From Cercis canadensis (Eukaryota > Streptophyta > Magnoliopsida > Fabales > Fabaceae): a stretch of DNA of 64,000 nt. The notes beneath the pieces are model-generated. The model worked only from the letters and a program-made list of their open reading frames with translations. It was not told the origin of the DNA and ran no database searches. The position numbers were made by a program, and so were the translations under genes. The stretch is from the NCBI GenBank assembly GCA_003255065.1, contig QAOA01006868.1:408823-472822 (forward strand), read 5' to 3'. Below, piece by piece: positions 49,629 through 64,000 of this stretch (the stretch's first letter is position 1; each line of letters opens with the position of its first letter).

Positions 49629-50253
49629 CTATTCTAACGTTCAAAACTCCCTTATACTCCTCTTCTAATGCTTGCGGAGTATCAAATTGAAATAATGTCA
49701 CAAAGGGCTTGATGCCTAGTCATAATTAATGTTGTTAAATAAATAAGAGTCAATTTAGAATTTCAGACCAAAACAGAAAACATATATGCATCAGATCATG
49801 AAAAAGAGTGAATCGTTTAATTGTTGTCTAAATAGTGATCCAAAACACAATCGAGATGAACAGATCAGAGAAAGGGATTGAGGTTGAAATTTGATCATGG
49901 GCAAGAAGCTCGTTGACGAGATTATTCAAGAACTTGGCGTCTAGTGGGTTCACTCCCCACTAACTCTTACCTATGAGGAAGAAAAAAAAACAGAGCATAT
50001 TGTATCAGAAGGGACCATATAATATAATTAGACGAAAATTCTTCCCAAGTTGCCATACATAATATTTTTTGGTCCACCATTAATAAAATATTAATCATAT
50101 GGCAAAGATGAGATAATTTAGCTATACAAATACAAGTGGGTCTAGATTGGGAAAAAAAAAATGAGTCAGAGTTACTTTACTAGCTGGGGACCATGAGATA
50201 GAGAATCGGAAGGAGTCAAGGCCAATTAATTTCTTTATGAACTTTACGTCCTC
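49629..50253 (-). pseudogene. GH1 beta-glucosidase fragment (exons 4-6 only)
   Basis: Three exon-like pieces in the correct order on the minus strand: about 50253-50185 ([20 protein letters not shown], exon 4 with one extra codon), about 49960-49898 (GVNPLDAKFLNNLVNELL, exon 5, donor degraded) and 49715-49629 ([20 protein letters not shown], exon 6). Neither catalytic Glu lies in these exons. No neighbouring exons 1-3 were found to 51100. It is either the upstream remnant of another tandem copy or exons displaced from the pseudogene at 44122-46592, which lacks exactly this part. Confidence 0.8.
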
Positions 50254-52367
50254 CTATAACAATAAATAACCATATTTAGTGAAAGCATAATAGGATAAAG
50301 TTTTGTTAAATACACACTATCATATATATTATATTTCAATTAGTCTCCATTTATCTGCTTCCAATGCAATAAGATCGTTTACTTCTCTTATTAGCAATCA
50401 ACTTTTGTTAAAATAATCATACTCGTTAAACCCATGCTTATATAATAAACTGAAAGTAATCTTATTTACATACTTGTAAATTTAAACATTTTTAAATCTC
50501 TCCATATGTCACCTTTTGAATTTTGAGTGACTGGACACAGTTCAACTCTAAATGAATGGATAAATACTTTTTCTAGGTATACAAAACGCTATTTCTCTAC
50601 TTTTTTTTATTGCAATGTTGATAATGCACAATGTAGGGTTACTGATGAGATTGGAGACGAAGGGACAGGGAAAGCGAAAAAAGAGGATATGTTATCTGAA
50701 TCCATTAACATTGGTTATCGATGCTCACTTCAGAGATAATACTATAAATTAACTTGATGATCCAAGAGCCATTATTTAAAAGGATTTGGCTAGAGTTTGG
50801 CTTTGTTTAAAACGATTTGGCTTGATTTTGTTCTCTTGTACATCTGACCCAAGAGCCATTATTTAAAATTATTTTACAATGATTGATATCTTTTAAAATC
50901 ATTTTTTGATATATGCAAACAAATTACCGACAAAAGAAATGAAAGAATAATAAAAAACAGAAGAATTATTTTAATCTCATGCTGATTCATTTTAATATAT
51001 AAGTCGTAGTTACGTGCTGTGACTACTGTCACAAATAGTATTTCAAACGTTACTATATAATATTAAGGAAATGGTTTCTACACGAAAAAACAAAAAAGGA
51101 AAGGAAATAGAGAACGAGGAAAGGGAAAATATTTATGTACACTAAAGAGGAATACTCTTCAGGACACAAAACTGTTGGGCGTTACTTGAAGGAGTTACAT
51201 GCGGTGGCCAATTTTTTTTATATGTTTTGGGGAATATTATTCTTAGTGTACACACAAATTTATCAGAGAATAAGGAGAATGGAGTGCTCATTCTCCACCA
51301 GGTTTTTTCTCTTCTTTTCATTCCTTTTTCTCACTATTGAAAATTGTTTGATATTTTCAGTATATGTGGATAGTAAGGAACAAAATAAGGAAGCCTAACT
51401 GTGATTCAGATATGAAACTTTTTTTTTCCTTGGTGTCTTGCGATGTATATAGACCATATTTATGGAATAATCTCTCATTTCTACCAACCATAGCGTGCTT
51501 GATAATTAAAACAGTGGAATTGAACTATATAAGACCNTGGATAGTAAGGAACAAAATAAGGAAGCCTAACTGTGATTCAGATATGAAACTTTTTTTTCCT
51601 TGATGTCTTGCGATGTATATAGACCATATTTACGAAATAATCTCTCATTTCTACCAACCATAGCGTGCTTGATAATTAAAACTGTGGAATTGAACTATAT
51701 AAGACCTCGTGGGGAACACTTTGGGTTCTTTCTATTTTAAGTTTGCCTGGTGATAAAAGCCAGAAAGCCATGGAAATCTTTTTTTTTTTTTAGTGATCCA
51801 CCTAACATAGTAACTCCCATATTTTGTTTGGTGCACTAGAAGTTACATAATTAGAAGTAATTTATTCTCTTAAAATATTTTTTCACCCGCTCCTAATTAG
51901 ATTTAAACCTAATTCTTCTAGAATAAGTACCAAGGGTTAAACCATTGAAATGTCTTCATAAAGACATAACAACTCCAATCGTATATACACAATAATTAAC
52001 AACTTTTTAAACTTTTAACGCAAATTAATATGGATAACTATATTGTCAAATTTATTGATGACTCTTATATATCCAAGGGTCGTCACAAAAGGCATGTAAC
52101 ATGCAAAATGTGATTAGCATCCAGAGTTTAGTGCAAAAATATTGTGCAAACGAGACATAATTGTTGCAAGATAGCTAAAACCAAATTGGGATGACCATGA
52201 ATTTGTTTTATTTAAATGGAGCACATTGATGCGTACACATACAATCTGTGAGTCCAATGCTGATAGCAAACATGAGATTGTGTATGCATACATAGCAAAC
52301 ACAATGCTGATAATCTAAGGATGAACAAGAGAAATCTCAACAATTCAAGGAGTAAAATAAATTTATG
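50254..52367. other. Intergenic, with an assembly join
   Basis: No gene. A stretch of about 170 bp is repeated on both sides of the N at 51538 (51366-51537 and 51539-51707). Confidence 0.5.
51366..51707 (+). repeat. Unmerged contig overlap around an N
   Basis: Sequence from 'tggatagtaaggaac' to 'ctatataagacc' occurs directly before and directly after the N with only a few differences. Confidence 0.8.
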
Positions 52368-55745
<3,378 letters not shown>

Positions 55746-55783
55746 GGCTTCCTTCACTGTATAACACTTAGATAGATGTCACA

Positions 55784-55793
55784 TATTTATATA
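55784..55793 (-). promoter_or_regulatory. TATA box of the beta-glucosidase gene
   Basis: TATATAAATA on the minus strand ends 39 bp before the ATG. At usual spacing this predicts an unusually short leader, under about 25 nt. Confidence 0.5.
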
Positions 55794-57357
55794 TTGAAGG
55801 AGCTTGGCTATTCACCTAACTTCTGACAAATCCGTAAACTTTTTTACTCAATTGTATCCCTCAAAAAATGTTTAAAAAGTATTATTTATCTTTTAAATTA
55901 TGGTCATTGTGTGGATGGGGTGAATGAGGATGTTCCTACGTCACATCAAAAGAAAAAATAAAGACTCAAAAAGGGAAAGATATAGTGGATTTTCTGTTTT
56001 TTTTTTATTATTAATAATCACTGTTTAATTTTCAGTAATATTTTTTTTTTTTGTTTTTGAATTATATTTTTCTTACTAATTTTTTTTTTAATTCTCCTAT
56101 TTTTTTCCACCATAAAAAGTTCTTGATTTTTCTTTTTTTGAGTTAAAAAGGAATTCATTAAACAGCAAAAAAAGCAGAGCCAGAATACATAAGCTTAGGT
56201 GGCTGTCTCAAACACCTCAAAAGCATAGTGTAAATCTTGTGCAGCTTAGGCTAAGTTTTCCAATATTAATTAGTTGTCTGCCATATTAAATTGTTGTAGA
56301 CTGCACTACTGTATGTTGACTGCCACACTGTTCCAGCAGGTTTCAAGCCAAACTTGTTTAATTATTTGCTGATCACGTTGGTTGCTGAATGCTGACCATT
56401 TCTAATTTTCTTCTCTTCACACACAAAACTTACCTTTACTTTTTCAAATTTTGCAACATTAGTTGCATCATTTTTATGTTTGCAAAACTTGCACAAGTTT
56501 GTAGGTGATATTACGTAAAGTGCACATTTTGAAAGTTCAATAATATTTTTTTTACGTTTTTTAAGCATGGGAGTAAAATGTAACAAGAGCATAGTTAAAG
56601 AGATTTTTAAGACTTTTCCCTAATTTATATAACTATAGGGGAAATATATATATCCCTCAATAAATACCATTATTTTAACCACTTTAATGGCAAAGTGAGC
56701 TCTACATAGAGTGAATCCTGAGAGTGGGAGAGAGAAAGGAATTTCTTGATGGAGAAAGGAAGAGGGTGTTTGTTTTAATTGATAAAAAAGAATGGCACAT
56801 ACACATGGTCACGTGTCACTATTTGGTCCCCGTCGGTGGAAATTGAAAGTCCACACGTGGTGGACCAAATAACTTCTCATACAAATTGTTACTTAATTGA
56901 AGGCAAGATTGGCAATAAAGAGAAACATATGAATTGTTTCTTATGAAATGAGGTGTGAATATATGATACAGACAAATTGCTCTGAATGATGATCCGCAAT
57001 GCTTCACTGCAAAAGCATGATGTAAAATTGTAAAGGTAAGATATCAAGGGAATTATTAAAAGGTTAGCTAAAGCTAAGGATAATAATATTACACCGAAGT
57101 CACTATGAGAATATAAATTATTACTGATTTAGATAATTCACATGAATAAGAAAACTGCAAAGTTAAGGAGGTCAAGTTTTGAAATATAAATAGAGCATAC
57201 TAGTCGTTTACTTGGGAAACATAAGTAGAAAATAATTAAATAACTAAGCGATACTGAAATCGTTCTCAGAACTTGTGGGTTCCTTAATCAAATACAAAAT
57301 CATAACTAAAAATAACATAAAAAAACATTAGTAGAAAATTAGAAAAATGCTATAAAT
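55794..57357. other. Intergenic between GH1 and BAHD genes
   Basis: T-rich runs and short frames only. No gene or clear element is seen. Confidence 0.5.
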
Positions 57358-58257
57358 TCATACTTCCTGGTAGAAGAACTTTTGAAAAGCTTCAATATGA
57401 GTTTTCTGCAAACGAAAGGCAACAATAATAGAGCCATCTCCAGAGGGGCCTGGAATGATGAATGTCTTGCCATCTTCATTTAAAGATCCTGGACCCATAT
57501 ACAGTGGTTTTCCCCACCCAAAATCTGCTTCATACACAGGCATACTCAACCAGCACCCAATAGAAAGATTAGGATTTCCAAAAAATTGGCTTTTCAAGCA
57601 TCCCAGGCTGTGGAAAGAGCCCCTCATCCAATCCACATTCTCTTGACTTGCTAAAAAATCTAGCTGAGACCTTAGGTACTCATCTGTAAGCTTGTCAATT
57701 GCTTCCCTTATTTTCTGGGCAGCATAACTTAATGGATTTGATATGATTTCCCCACTGAAGCATATGGGTGTCACTGTTCGAAGCAAAGCATTCCCAAAGT
57801 AATTTCGAGGAAGAGATGGGTTCAATCTATTGCGAATATCAGCAACAAATCGAGCTACCGTTGGCTGATGCTCATCATGTTTACGAGCTTTATCAGCAGA
57901 TCTCCAAATATGAGCAGCAATAGCTTCATATCTACTATAAGGACGAGTTGCGTGCATCGAAGAAGACGCCATAATTTCTTCATTCGCTTTATTCTTTAGC
58001 TTCCCGACTTGATCTCTTGTGAGTTCCAATAATACAACACTTGTCTCCTTTTTCCTCTCAGCTATGTTGTCAGAGCTACCTAGCATAAGTGGCACTGGCT
58101 TAAACTCATAGACTTGGTGATCAAAACGTGGTGCTGCAACTGGTTCTGGACTTTTCAGAACTGTTCGATCCAAAAATGGCATTTCTTCTTGCTTCAATGT
58201 TTCCCCACGAGCAAGCTTGGCCCATGAGTTGATGAAGTGAATAGCAGATACCCCATC
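57358..58257 (-). pseudogene. BAHD acyltransferase, C-terminal part (gene split by copia element)
   Basis: Open for 299 codons to TGA. It begins DGVSAIHFINSWAKLARGE, the residues that normally follow the HXXXD motif, and contains the structural motif DFGWG (in EADFGWGKP) and the conserved RFVADIRNRLNP and NYFGNALL regions. BAHD enzymes transfer acyl groups from CoA thioesters to amines or alcohols. The sequence most resembles spermidine hydroxycinnamoyl transferase-type members, so cytosolic phenolamide formation is the best guess. Apart from the insertion I see no damage here. The N-terminal part lies at 63582-64000 beyond the 5.3-kb element. Confidence 0.88.
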
Positions 58258-58583
58258 TGTACAGATATGTAAATATACTTGAGTTGCTGTCCATAAGCTT
58301 GCGCTGCAAGTTTAATCAGTTAGTTAAATTTGTAGTGCAGTTAGTTAGTTATTTAACTATGGTTACTTGGTTATTTAACTACGGTAGCTTAGCTTGTAGT
58401 TAATTAAGCTGGCTTGTAACTGCTTTAGTTTGACAGCAAGGCATATCTACTGTATATAAACAGTATGCTTGTACTATTCTTTAGATTAGAATAAAATACG
58501 AAGGAAATTTTCTATCCTCTGGTACTGAACTTTTTCTCCTCAGATTCTGTTCAATTTCTTTCTTCTTTTCTTGAAACTTTACA
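58258..58583 (+). repeat. 5' LTR of the young copia element
   Basis: 326 bp, TG...CA, with tandem 'gttagttatttaact'-like words and a TATA-like tgtatataaacag near 58451. Pairs with 63251-63576. Confidence 0.95.
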
Positions 58584-58595
58584 TGGTATCAGAGC
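58584..58595 (+). other. Primer-binding site of the young copia element
   Basis: TGGTATCAGAGC directly after the 5' LTR, complementary to the 3' end of plant initiator tRNA-Met. Confidence 0.9.
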
Positions 58596-61500
58596 AAATC
58601 GATCTAGATTTGCTAGAGTCTTCAACTTGTGAGCTTCTCTGAGGAAGATTGAAGAGATTGTTTTTGTTCAAATTGAAGAATGGAAGCAGAAGCTGCTTCG
58701 GCGCAAACTGGAACTGGTTCGAAGAACAGTGAAATGTCAAGCAATTCGAATGGAGATCCCATGGCATTGGCCAATTCAGATCATCCTGGAATGCAACTTG
58801 TTACAACTCCTCTGACAGGTAACAATTATTTGTCTTGGAGTAGATCGATTAGAATATCTCTTGGAGCGAAAGTGAAGCTAGGATTCATCGATGGAAGGTG
58901 TGAAATGCCTGAGGAAGGTTCCACTGAATATGATCAGTGGATTCGTGTTGATTGCATGATTAGATCATGGATCTTGAATTCAATTTCCAAAGATATTGTA
59001 GAAGCTTTTCTCTATGCATCGACTGCTAGAGACCTTTGGATGGAGCTGGAAGAGAGATTTGGTGAATCTAATGGACCACAGATTTACCAAATTCAAAGAG
59101 AAATAAGCACTGTTTCTCAAGGAAGTCAGTCAGTAGTGAAATATTTTACTACTCTGAAGAAGCTTTGGGATGAGTTAATTTGTGTGCAACCAATCCCAAA
59201 ATGTACTTGTAAGAATTGCACTTGTGAGGTCTCGAAGAAGGTCTCTGATCTTGCTCAATCTAGCAAGTTGTTGCAGTTCTTAATGGGACTTAATGATGAT
59301 TATGACCATGTGAGAAACCAAATTCTAGTTATGGATCCTCTGCCTTCAGTCAACAAGGCATACTCTATAATCTTGAGGATTGAAAAGCAACGAGAAGTGC
59401 ATCTCAATTTGGCTGGGAAAGTGGAGAACTCTGCCATGCTAGCAAGGACTCCTATGGGAAGAGGTTCAGGAGCTGGAAGAGGAAGCTATAAGAAGCCAGG
59501 CAACTATGACAAGAAAAATGAGAAGTATGATAAGCTGTCTTGTGCTCACTGCAACACTAGTGGTCACACTAAAGACACATGCTTCAAATTGCATGGGTAT
59601 CCGGATTGGTATAAAGAACTCAAGGGACAAAGAAATCAAGCTATGGGAGGAAGGAATCTTGTGAATTTTGCTGATAACCCCTTGGATGCTAACATGAACA
59701 ACATTGCAAGGAAAGACATGGACCAGAAAGTAACTTTGACAGAATTGATACAACAGGAGCTGTCAAAGATGTTGAAGGAGCAAGCACACTTTGCACACCT
59801 TGACAATTTTGCAGGTAACATTTCTAATACCGCTCTCCATTCTGTTATGCATCTAGTTGATAATATGGAACTTGGAACTTGGATAGTAGACACAGGTGCA
59901 TCAAATCACATGTGCACTAACATCACATTACTGCATAACCTTAAACCAGTAACACAAACTACTCCAGTATTTTTACCTGATGGTTTAGTAAAATTGGTTC
60001 AACAAACAGGAGATGCTCACCTTAGTCCAACCATAACCTTGACTGAAACACTTTATGTCCCTAGTTTCAAATTTAATCTCTTGTCTGTAAGAAAGCTATG
60101 CCAAACAGCACAGCTTAAATTCACTTTTCTTCCTGATAAATGCATCCTGCAAGACCCACAGACTGAAGTCATTCTCGCAGTTGGTAAAGTGGTTGGCAAT
60201 TTGTACATTCTAGACAAAACTTCTTTCCATGCTTCAGCATCCTTTCTTTCCTGTAATACCCAGACTGACTCAGTCATATCCCCCTTTAATTCTGTTTGCA
60301 ATTCTATTAAACAACCTTGTATTGTCTCTGGAAATTCCAATAAAGCTTCTGCCTCTTTGTGGCATAACAGATTTGGCCATGTCTCTTTAAAGGCTCTACA
60401 GCATATTAGCTTTCTCAAGGAACTAGATACTACTTTGCTTTCATCATGTGATATCTGTCATAAGTCAAAACAACACAGATTGTCATTTCCTCTTAGTACC
60501 ACTAAATCAGATTCTCCCTTTGACCTTTTACATATTGATTTGTGGGGACCCTACAGTCAGCCTTCAATTACAGGAGCTCATTACATGCTCACTGTGGTTG
60601 ATGACTGCAGTAGAGCAACTTGGATTTTTCTGCTTACTCATAAACACCAAACACTGCAGACTTTAAAGATTTTTTTTCAAATGATATCCAATCAATTTAG
60701 ACAACAAATTAAATGCATCAGGACAGATAACGGTTCTGAATTCACTAGCAATGAGTGTCAATCTCTCTTAGCTAAGTTAGGAATCCTGCATCACAGAAGT
60801 TGTGTCTATACTCCCCAACAAAATGGCATTGTTGAACGGAAACATAAGCATATTTTACAGATTGCCAGAGCCTTAATGTTTCAATCTCAGTTACCAATCG
60901 AATTTTGGGGTCATTCTCTTTTAATGGCAGCTTATCTCATTAATCGAATACCTACTCAATTTTTAGATTGGAAAACACCATATGAGGTCTTGCATCATAA
61001 ACAACCTGACTATACTCTCTTAAAGTGTTTTGGTTGTTTATGTTATGCTACCAACACTAAGCCACATAAAGACAAGTTTGAGGTCAGGGCATATAGGTGC
61101 ATTTTTGTAGGTTTTGTCACAGGTCAAAAGGCCTATAGGGTATATGATTTAGACAACCATCAATTTTATACTTCTCGTGATGTAATTTTTCATGAAAATA
61201 CATTTCCTTATGCTGATATTCTTTCTGGTGACAGTAAGGCCTCTCTCCCTCTCCCTTTCCTTGAATCTGCTATTTCTACTTCTTCTCCTGTCACCACTCC
61301 TGTCACTGCAGATACAGGCATTAACCAGCCTGAATCTGATCTTTGTACTCCTGTTACCATCCCTGCTGATACTGATATAGACCAACCAACACTTCCTTCT
61401 CCTACCTCCACCTTGAGTTCTTCATTACCCTCACCTATTCCACCTCTCTCTTCCCCATCTGGTGCTGATTCTTCTCATCTTCCCAGACATAGTACTCGAC

Positions 61501-63250
61501 CAAAAACCAAACCTGCTTGGATGAATGATTTTGTTTCTAATGTGACAATTCCCTCTGACTTACCAACTGCTGTTCCCATTTCACTTACTGCTCTCTCCCC
61601 AGTTTCCTCATTTTACTCACCCCCCACATTTCCCTACCATCAATCTCCACTTTTTACTACACCTTACATGTCATTTCTTGCTAATGTGTCTACTGTTCCT
61701 GAACCACATACCTATCATCATGCTAGCAAAAATGACAAATGGATTGAGGCCATGAATAAGGAATTGGAGGCTTTAGAGTCAAATCATACCTGGGATTTAG
61801 TTCCTTTACCTCATGGCAAGAAAGCCATTGGTTCCAAGTGGGTTTATAAGGTAAAGTACCTACCAGATGGCACTATAGATCGCTATAAAGCCAGGCTAGT
61901 GGCTAAAGGCTATCACCAGATTGAGGGTATTCATTACAAAGACAGTTTCTCTCCTGTGGCTAAGCTGGTCACTGTGCGCCTCTTCTTGGCCATTGTTACT
62001 GCTCAGAATTGGCCTCTACACTAGCTTGACATTAATAATGCCTTCCTCCATGGCTACTTAGATGAAGAGGTATACATGCAGCCTCCTCAAGGCTATGCTA
62101 AAGCTAAGAACAATGAGGTTTGTCTGCTCAAGAGATCTCTGTATGGCTTGAAACAGGCCTCCCGCCAATGGAACATTGAGTTTTGTTCTAAGCTTCAAAG
62201 CTATGGCTTTACACAAAGTGCTCATGATCATTGCTTATTCACCTTGTCCAGTTCATATTCCTTTTTGGCTCTCTTGGTTTATGTTGATGATGTTCTTATA
62301 ACTGGAACACATGAGCCAGCCATTCAAAAAGTCAAAGACTTCCTTCATGCCTCCATCACCATCAAGGACTTGGGCTATGCAAAATATTTCCTTAGGCTTG
62401 AGATTGCACGTGGACCTTCTGGCACTTATGTCTCTCAAAGGAAGTATGTCCTAGACATTCTTAGGGATGCTAGTCTCCTTGGTGCTAGACCTGCTGCTAC
62501 CCCATTACCAAAGGGTCAGAACTTCTCTTCTGCTGGTACTGTCTTGACTGATCCAGAGAGGTATCGCAGATTGGTTGGTAGATTACTTTACCTCAACCTC
62601 ACAAGGCCTACCATTACTCATGCTGTTCAACAGCTTAGCCAATTCCTCCATTCTCCCACTCAGGCACACTGGAATGGAGCCCTTCATGTCCTTAAATACC
62701 TCAAAGGCACCCCATCAAGAGGCTTGTTCTTTCCTTCTGCCACTGACACCTCTCTTACAGCCTACTGTGATGCTGATTGGGCAGCTTGCACAGATTCTAG
62801 ACGTTCAATCACTGATTACTGTATTTTCTTGGGAGGTTCTTTAATTTCTTGGAAAACCAAGAAGCAGTCCACAGTGAGTAGGTCCTCAGCAGAGGCTGAA
62901 TATCGCAGCCTTGCCACCACTGTTTGCGAACTGAAGTGGATCAGTTACATTCTCCAGGATTTTAAAGTTCACATTCCTTTACCTATTTCCCTCTGGTGTG
63001 ACAATTCTGCTGCATTACATATCATTGCTAATCCTGTTTTTCATGAGCGCACCAAGCACATAGAGATTGACTGTCATCTGGTGCGTGATCATTACAAATC
63101 TGGTTTTGTTCTCCCTCATCATGTGTCCACCAAGCATCAACTTGCAGATATCTTCACCAAGAACCTTGGTGGTCCACAATTCAGTTCTATTCTGTCCAAG
63201 TTAGGCTTGGTAGATTTTCATCATACCCAAGCACCAACTTGAAGGGGGGC

Positions 63251-63576
63251 TGTACAGATATGTAAATATACTTGAGTTGCTGTCCATAAGCTTGCGCTGC
63301 AAGTTTAATCAGTTAGTTAAATTTGTAGTTCAGTTAGTTAGTTATTTAACTATGGTTACTTGGTTATTTAACTACGGTAGCTTAGCTTGTAGTTAATTAA
63401 GCTGGCTTGTAACTGCTTTAGTTTGACAGCAAGGCATATCTACTGTATATAAACAGTATGCTTGTACTATTCTTTAGATTAGAATAAAATACGAAGGAAA
63501 TTTTCTATCCTCTAGTACTGAACTTTTTCTCCTCAGATTCTGTTCAATTTCTTTCTTCTTTTCTTGAAACTTTACA
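63251..63576 (+). repeat. 3' LTR of the young copia element
   Basis: 326 bp, preceded by the purine tract gaaggggggc (63241-63250) and followed by the CCATC target duplication. Confidence 0.95.
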
Positions 63577-63581
63577 CCATC

Positions 63582-64000
63582 AACCACAATATGGGAAATG
63601 GCAAGGCCAAGAGAAAGGCTACCACAACTGAACATTGTCAATTGAACCAGCAACAAGGGAAGCTCCTCAATAGGTTTGCTTTTATCAACCTTGGGAATGA
63701 GCTCAGCAATGGTGTGGTTGGGTTCAAAATTACCATATTCTTCCAAAGTTTTTGAAGATTCAGCTTGCAAAACTGTCACTCCCATTTCATTACACTCCAA
63801 TTCCAATCTGCCACCTCCTATCCACCGTAGTCGACCAGCTAGTGGGTAGTAGTGAACTAAGATTTTGCTCAGAGATTCTCTCATTCTCTCAACACAATCA
63901 CCATGGTTATGGTTATGGTTATGCTTGTGGTTCGGCTTGTAAATGTAAATGGTGGGTGCATGAGTCCAAGCAGCAATTTGGTCACACTCAGACAACCATA
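63582..64000 (-). pseudogene. BAHD acyltransferase, N-terminal part (gene split by copia element; partial at window end)
   Basis: Open reading from the window edge. It starts LSECDQIAAWTHAPTIYIYK, typical just inside a BAHD N-terminus, so the true ATG lies past 64000. It includes LSKILVHYYPLAGRL and ends at the catalytic motif SHIVVDG. The copia element is inserted in the Gly codon right after the catalytic Asp. The GATGG target duplication is shared with the C-terminal part at 58253-58257, and no other break is visible. A His/Asn run (NHKHNHNHNHG) comes from a hexamer repeat near 63900-63940. Confidence 0.88.

Larger units (their letters stand above)
58258..63576 (+). mobile_element. Ty1/copia retrotransposon, nearly whole, young
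   Basis: 5319 bp with TGTACAG...TTTACA LTRs of 326 bp each, flanked by perfect CCATC target duplications (58253-58257 and 63577-63581). A primer-binding site and a polypurine tract are present. Coding parts in copia order are gag with a zinc knuckle (about 58680-59600, CX2CX4HX4C type), protease (VDTGASNHM, about 59886), integrase (about 60340-61150), reverse transcriptase (about 61740-62500, YVDDV) and RNase H (about 62760-63240). The LTRs differ at 2 of 326 positions by my count. At commonly used plant rates that means well under one million years. It looks nearly whole, with about one break in the coding region. Confidence 0.97.

Overview
This is a plant nuclear window, most likely from a eudicot. 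The genes have GT-AG introns, the proteins are plant types, the intergenic DNA is AT-rich, and LTR retroelements, hAT-like elements, SINE-like and foldback elements are present. I cannot name the species. Seven isolated single N bases are scaffold joins. At least three of them sit between unmerged overlapping contig ends, so some apparent duplications are assembly artefacts.

Left third (about 0.2-24 kb). No recognised enzyme gene lies here. Instead there is a cluster of tiny genes for one family of 50-63 residue proteins. Five copies are open: 3540-3731, 5050-5241, 8522-8710 and 15563-15754 on +, and 23661-23813 on -. Three are relics: 582-763, 10065-10227 and 19281-19435. Four open copies end in a nearly invariant block, (A/G)AP(I/V)V(V/M)S(Y/H)FPxNSxxSRL, preceded by a Lys/Ser-rich stretch, with no signal peptide. 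Three duplicated blocks carry them: A (2467-4340 and 7449-9310, plus a promoter-only copy at 10615-11506), B (4350-7448 and 18581-21661) and C (250-1090 and 9905-10560). Elements later cut into the array: two hAT-like elements, a SINE-like insert and a decayed Ty1/copia relic. I do not recognise the family, and it is the best candidate here for an undescribed system.

Middle (25.8-44 kb). There are two intact housekeeping-type genes. One is a plastid uroporphyrinogen-III C-methyltransferase (siroheme branch; 5 exons, 367 aa, +). The other is an O-fucosyltransferase-family type II membrane protein (6 exons, 567 aa, -). About 9 kb of gene-poor DNA follows, with a probable contig misorder at 35.7-38.5 kb.

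Right third (44-64 kb). A tandem family 1 beta-glucosidase (GH1) array on the minus strand holds one intact 13-exon gene (52368-55745, 505 aa), a three-exon fragment (49629-50253) and a pseudogene that has lost most exons (44122-46592). A solo LTR with a perfect 5-bp target duplication and a copia 5' fragment lie between the two broken copies. At the right edge a BAHD acyltransferase gene (spermidine hydroxycinnamoyl transferase-like, minus strand) is split just after its catalytic HXXXD by a young, nearly whole Ty1/copia element (58258-63576) with 326-bp LTRs and CCATC target duplications.

Exon boundaries were read by hand from splice sites and reading phase. All exons of the three intact multi-exon genes join in phase.
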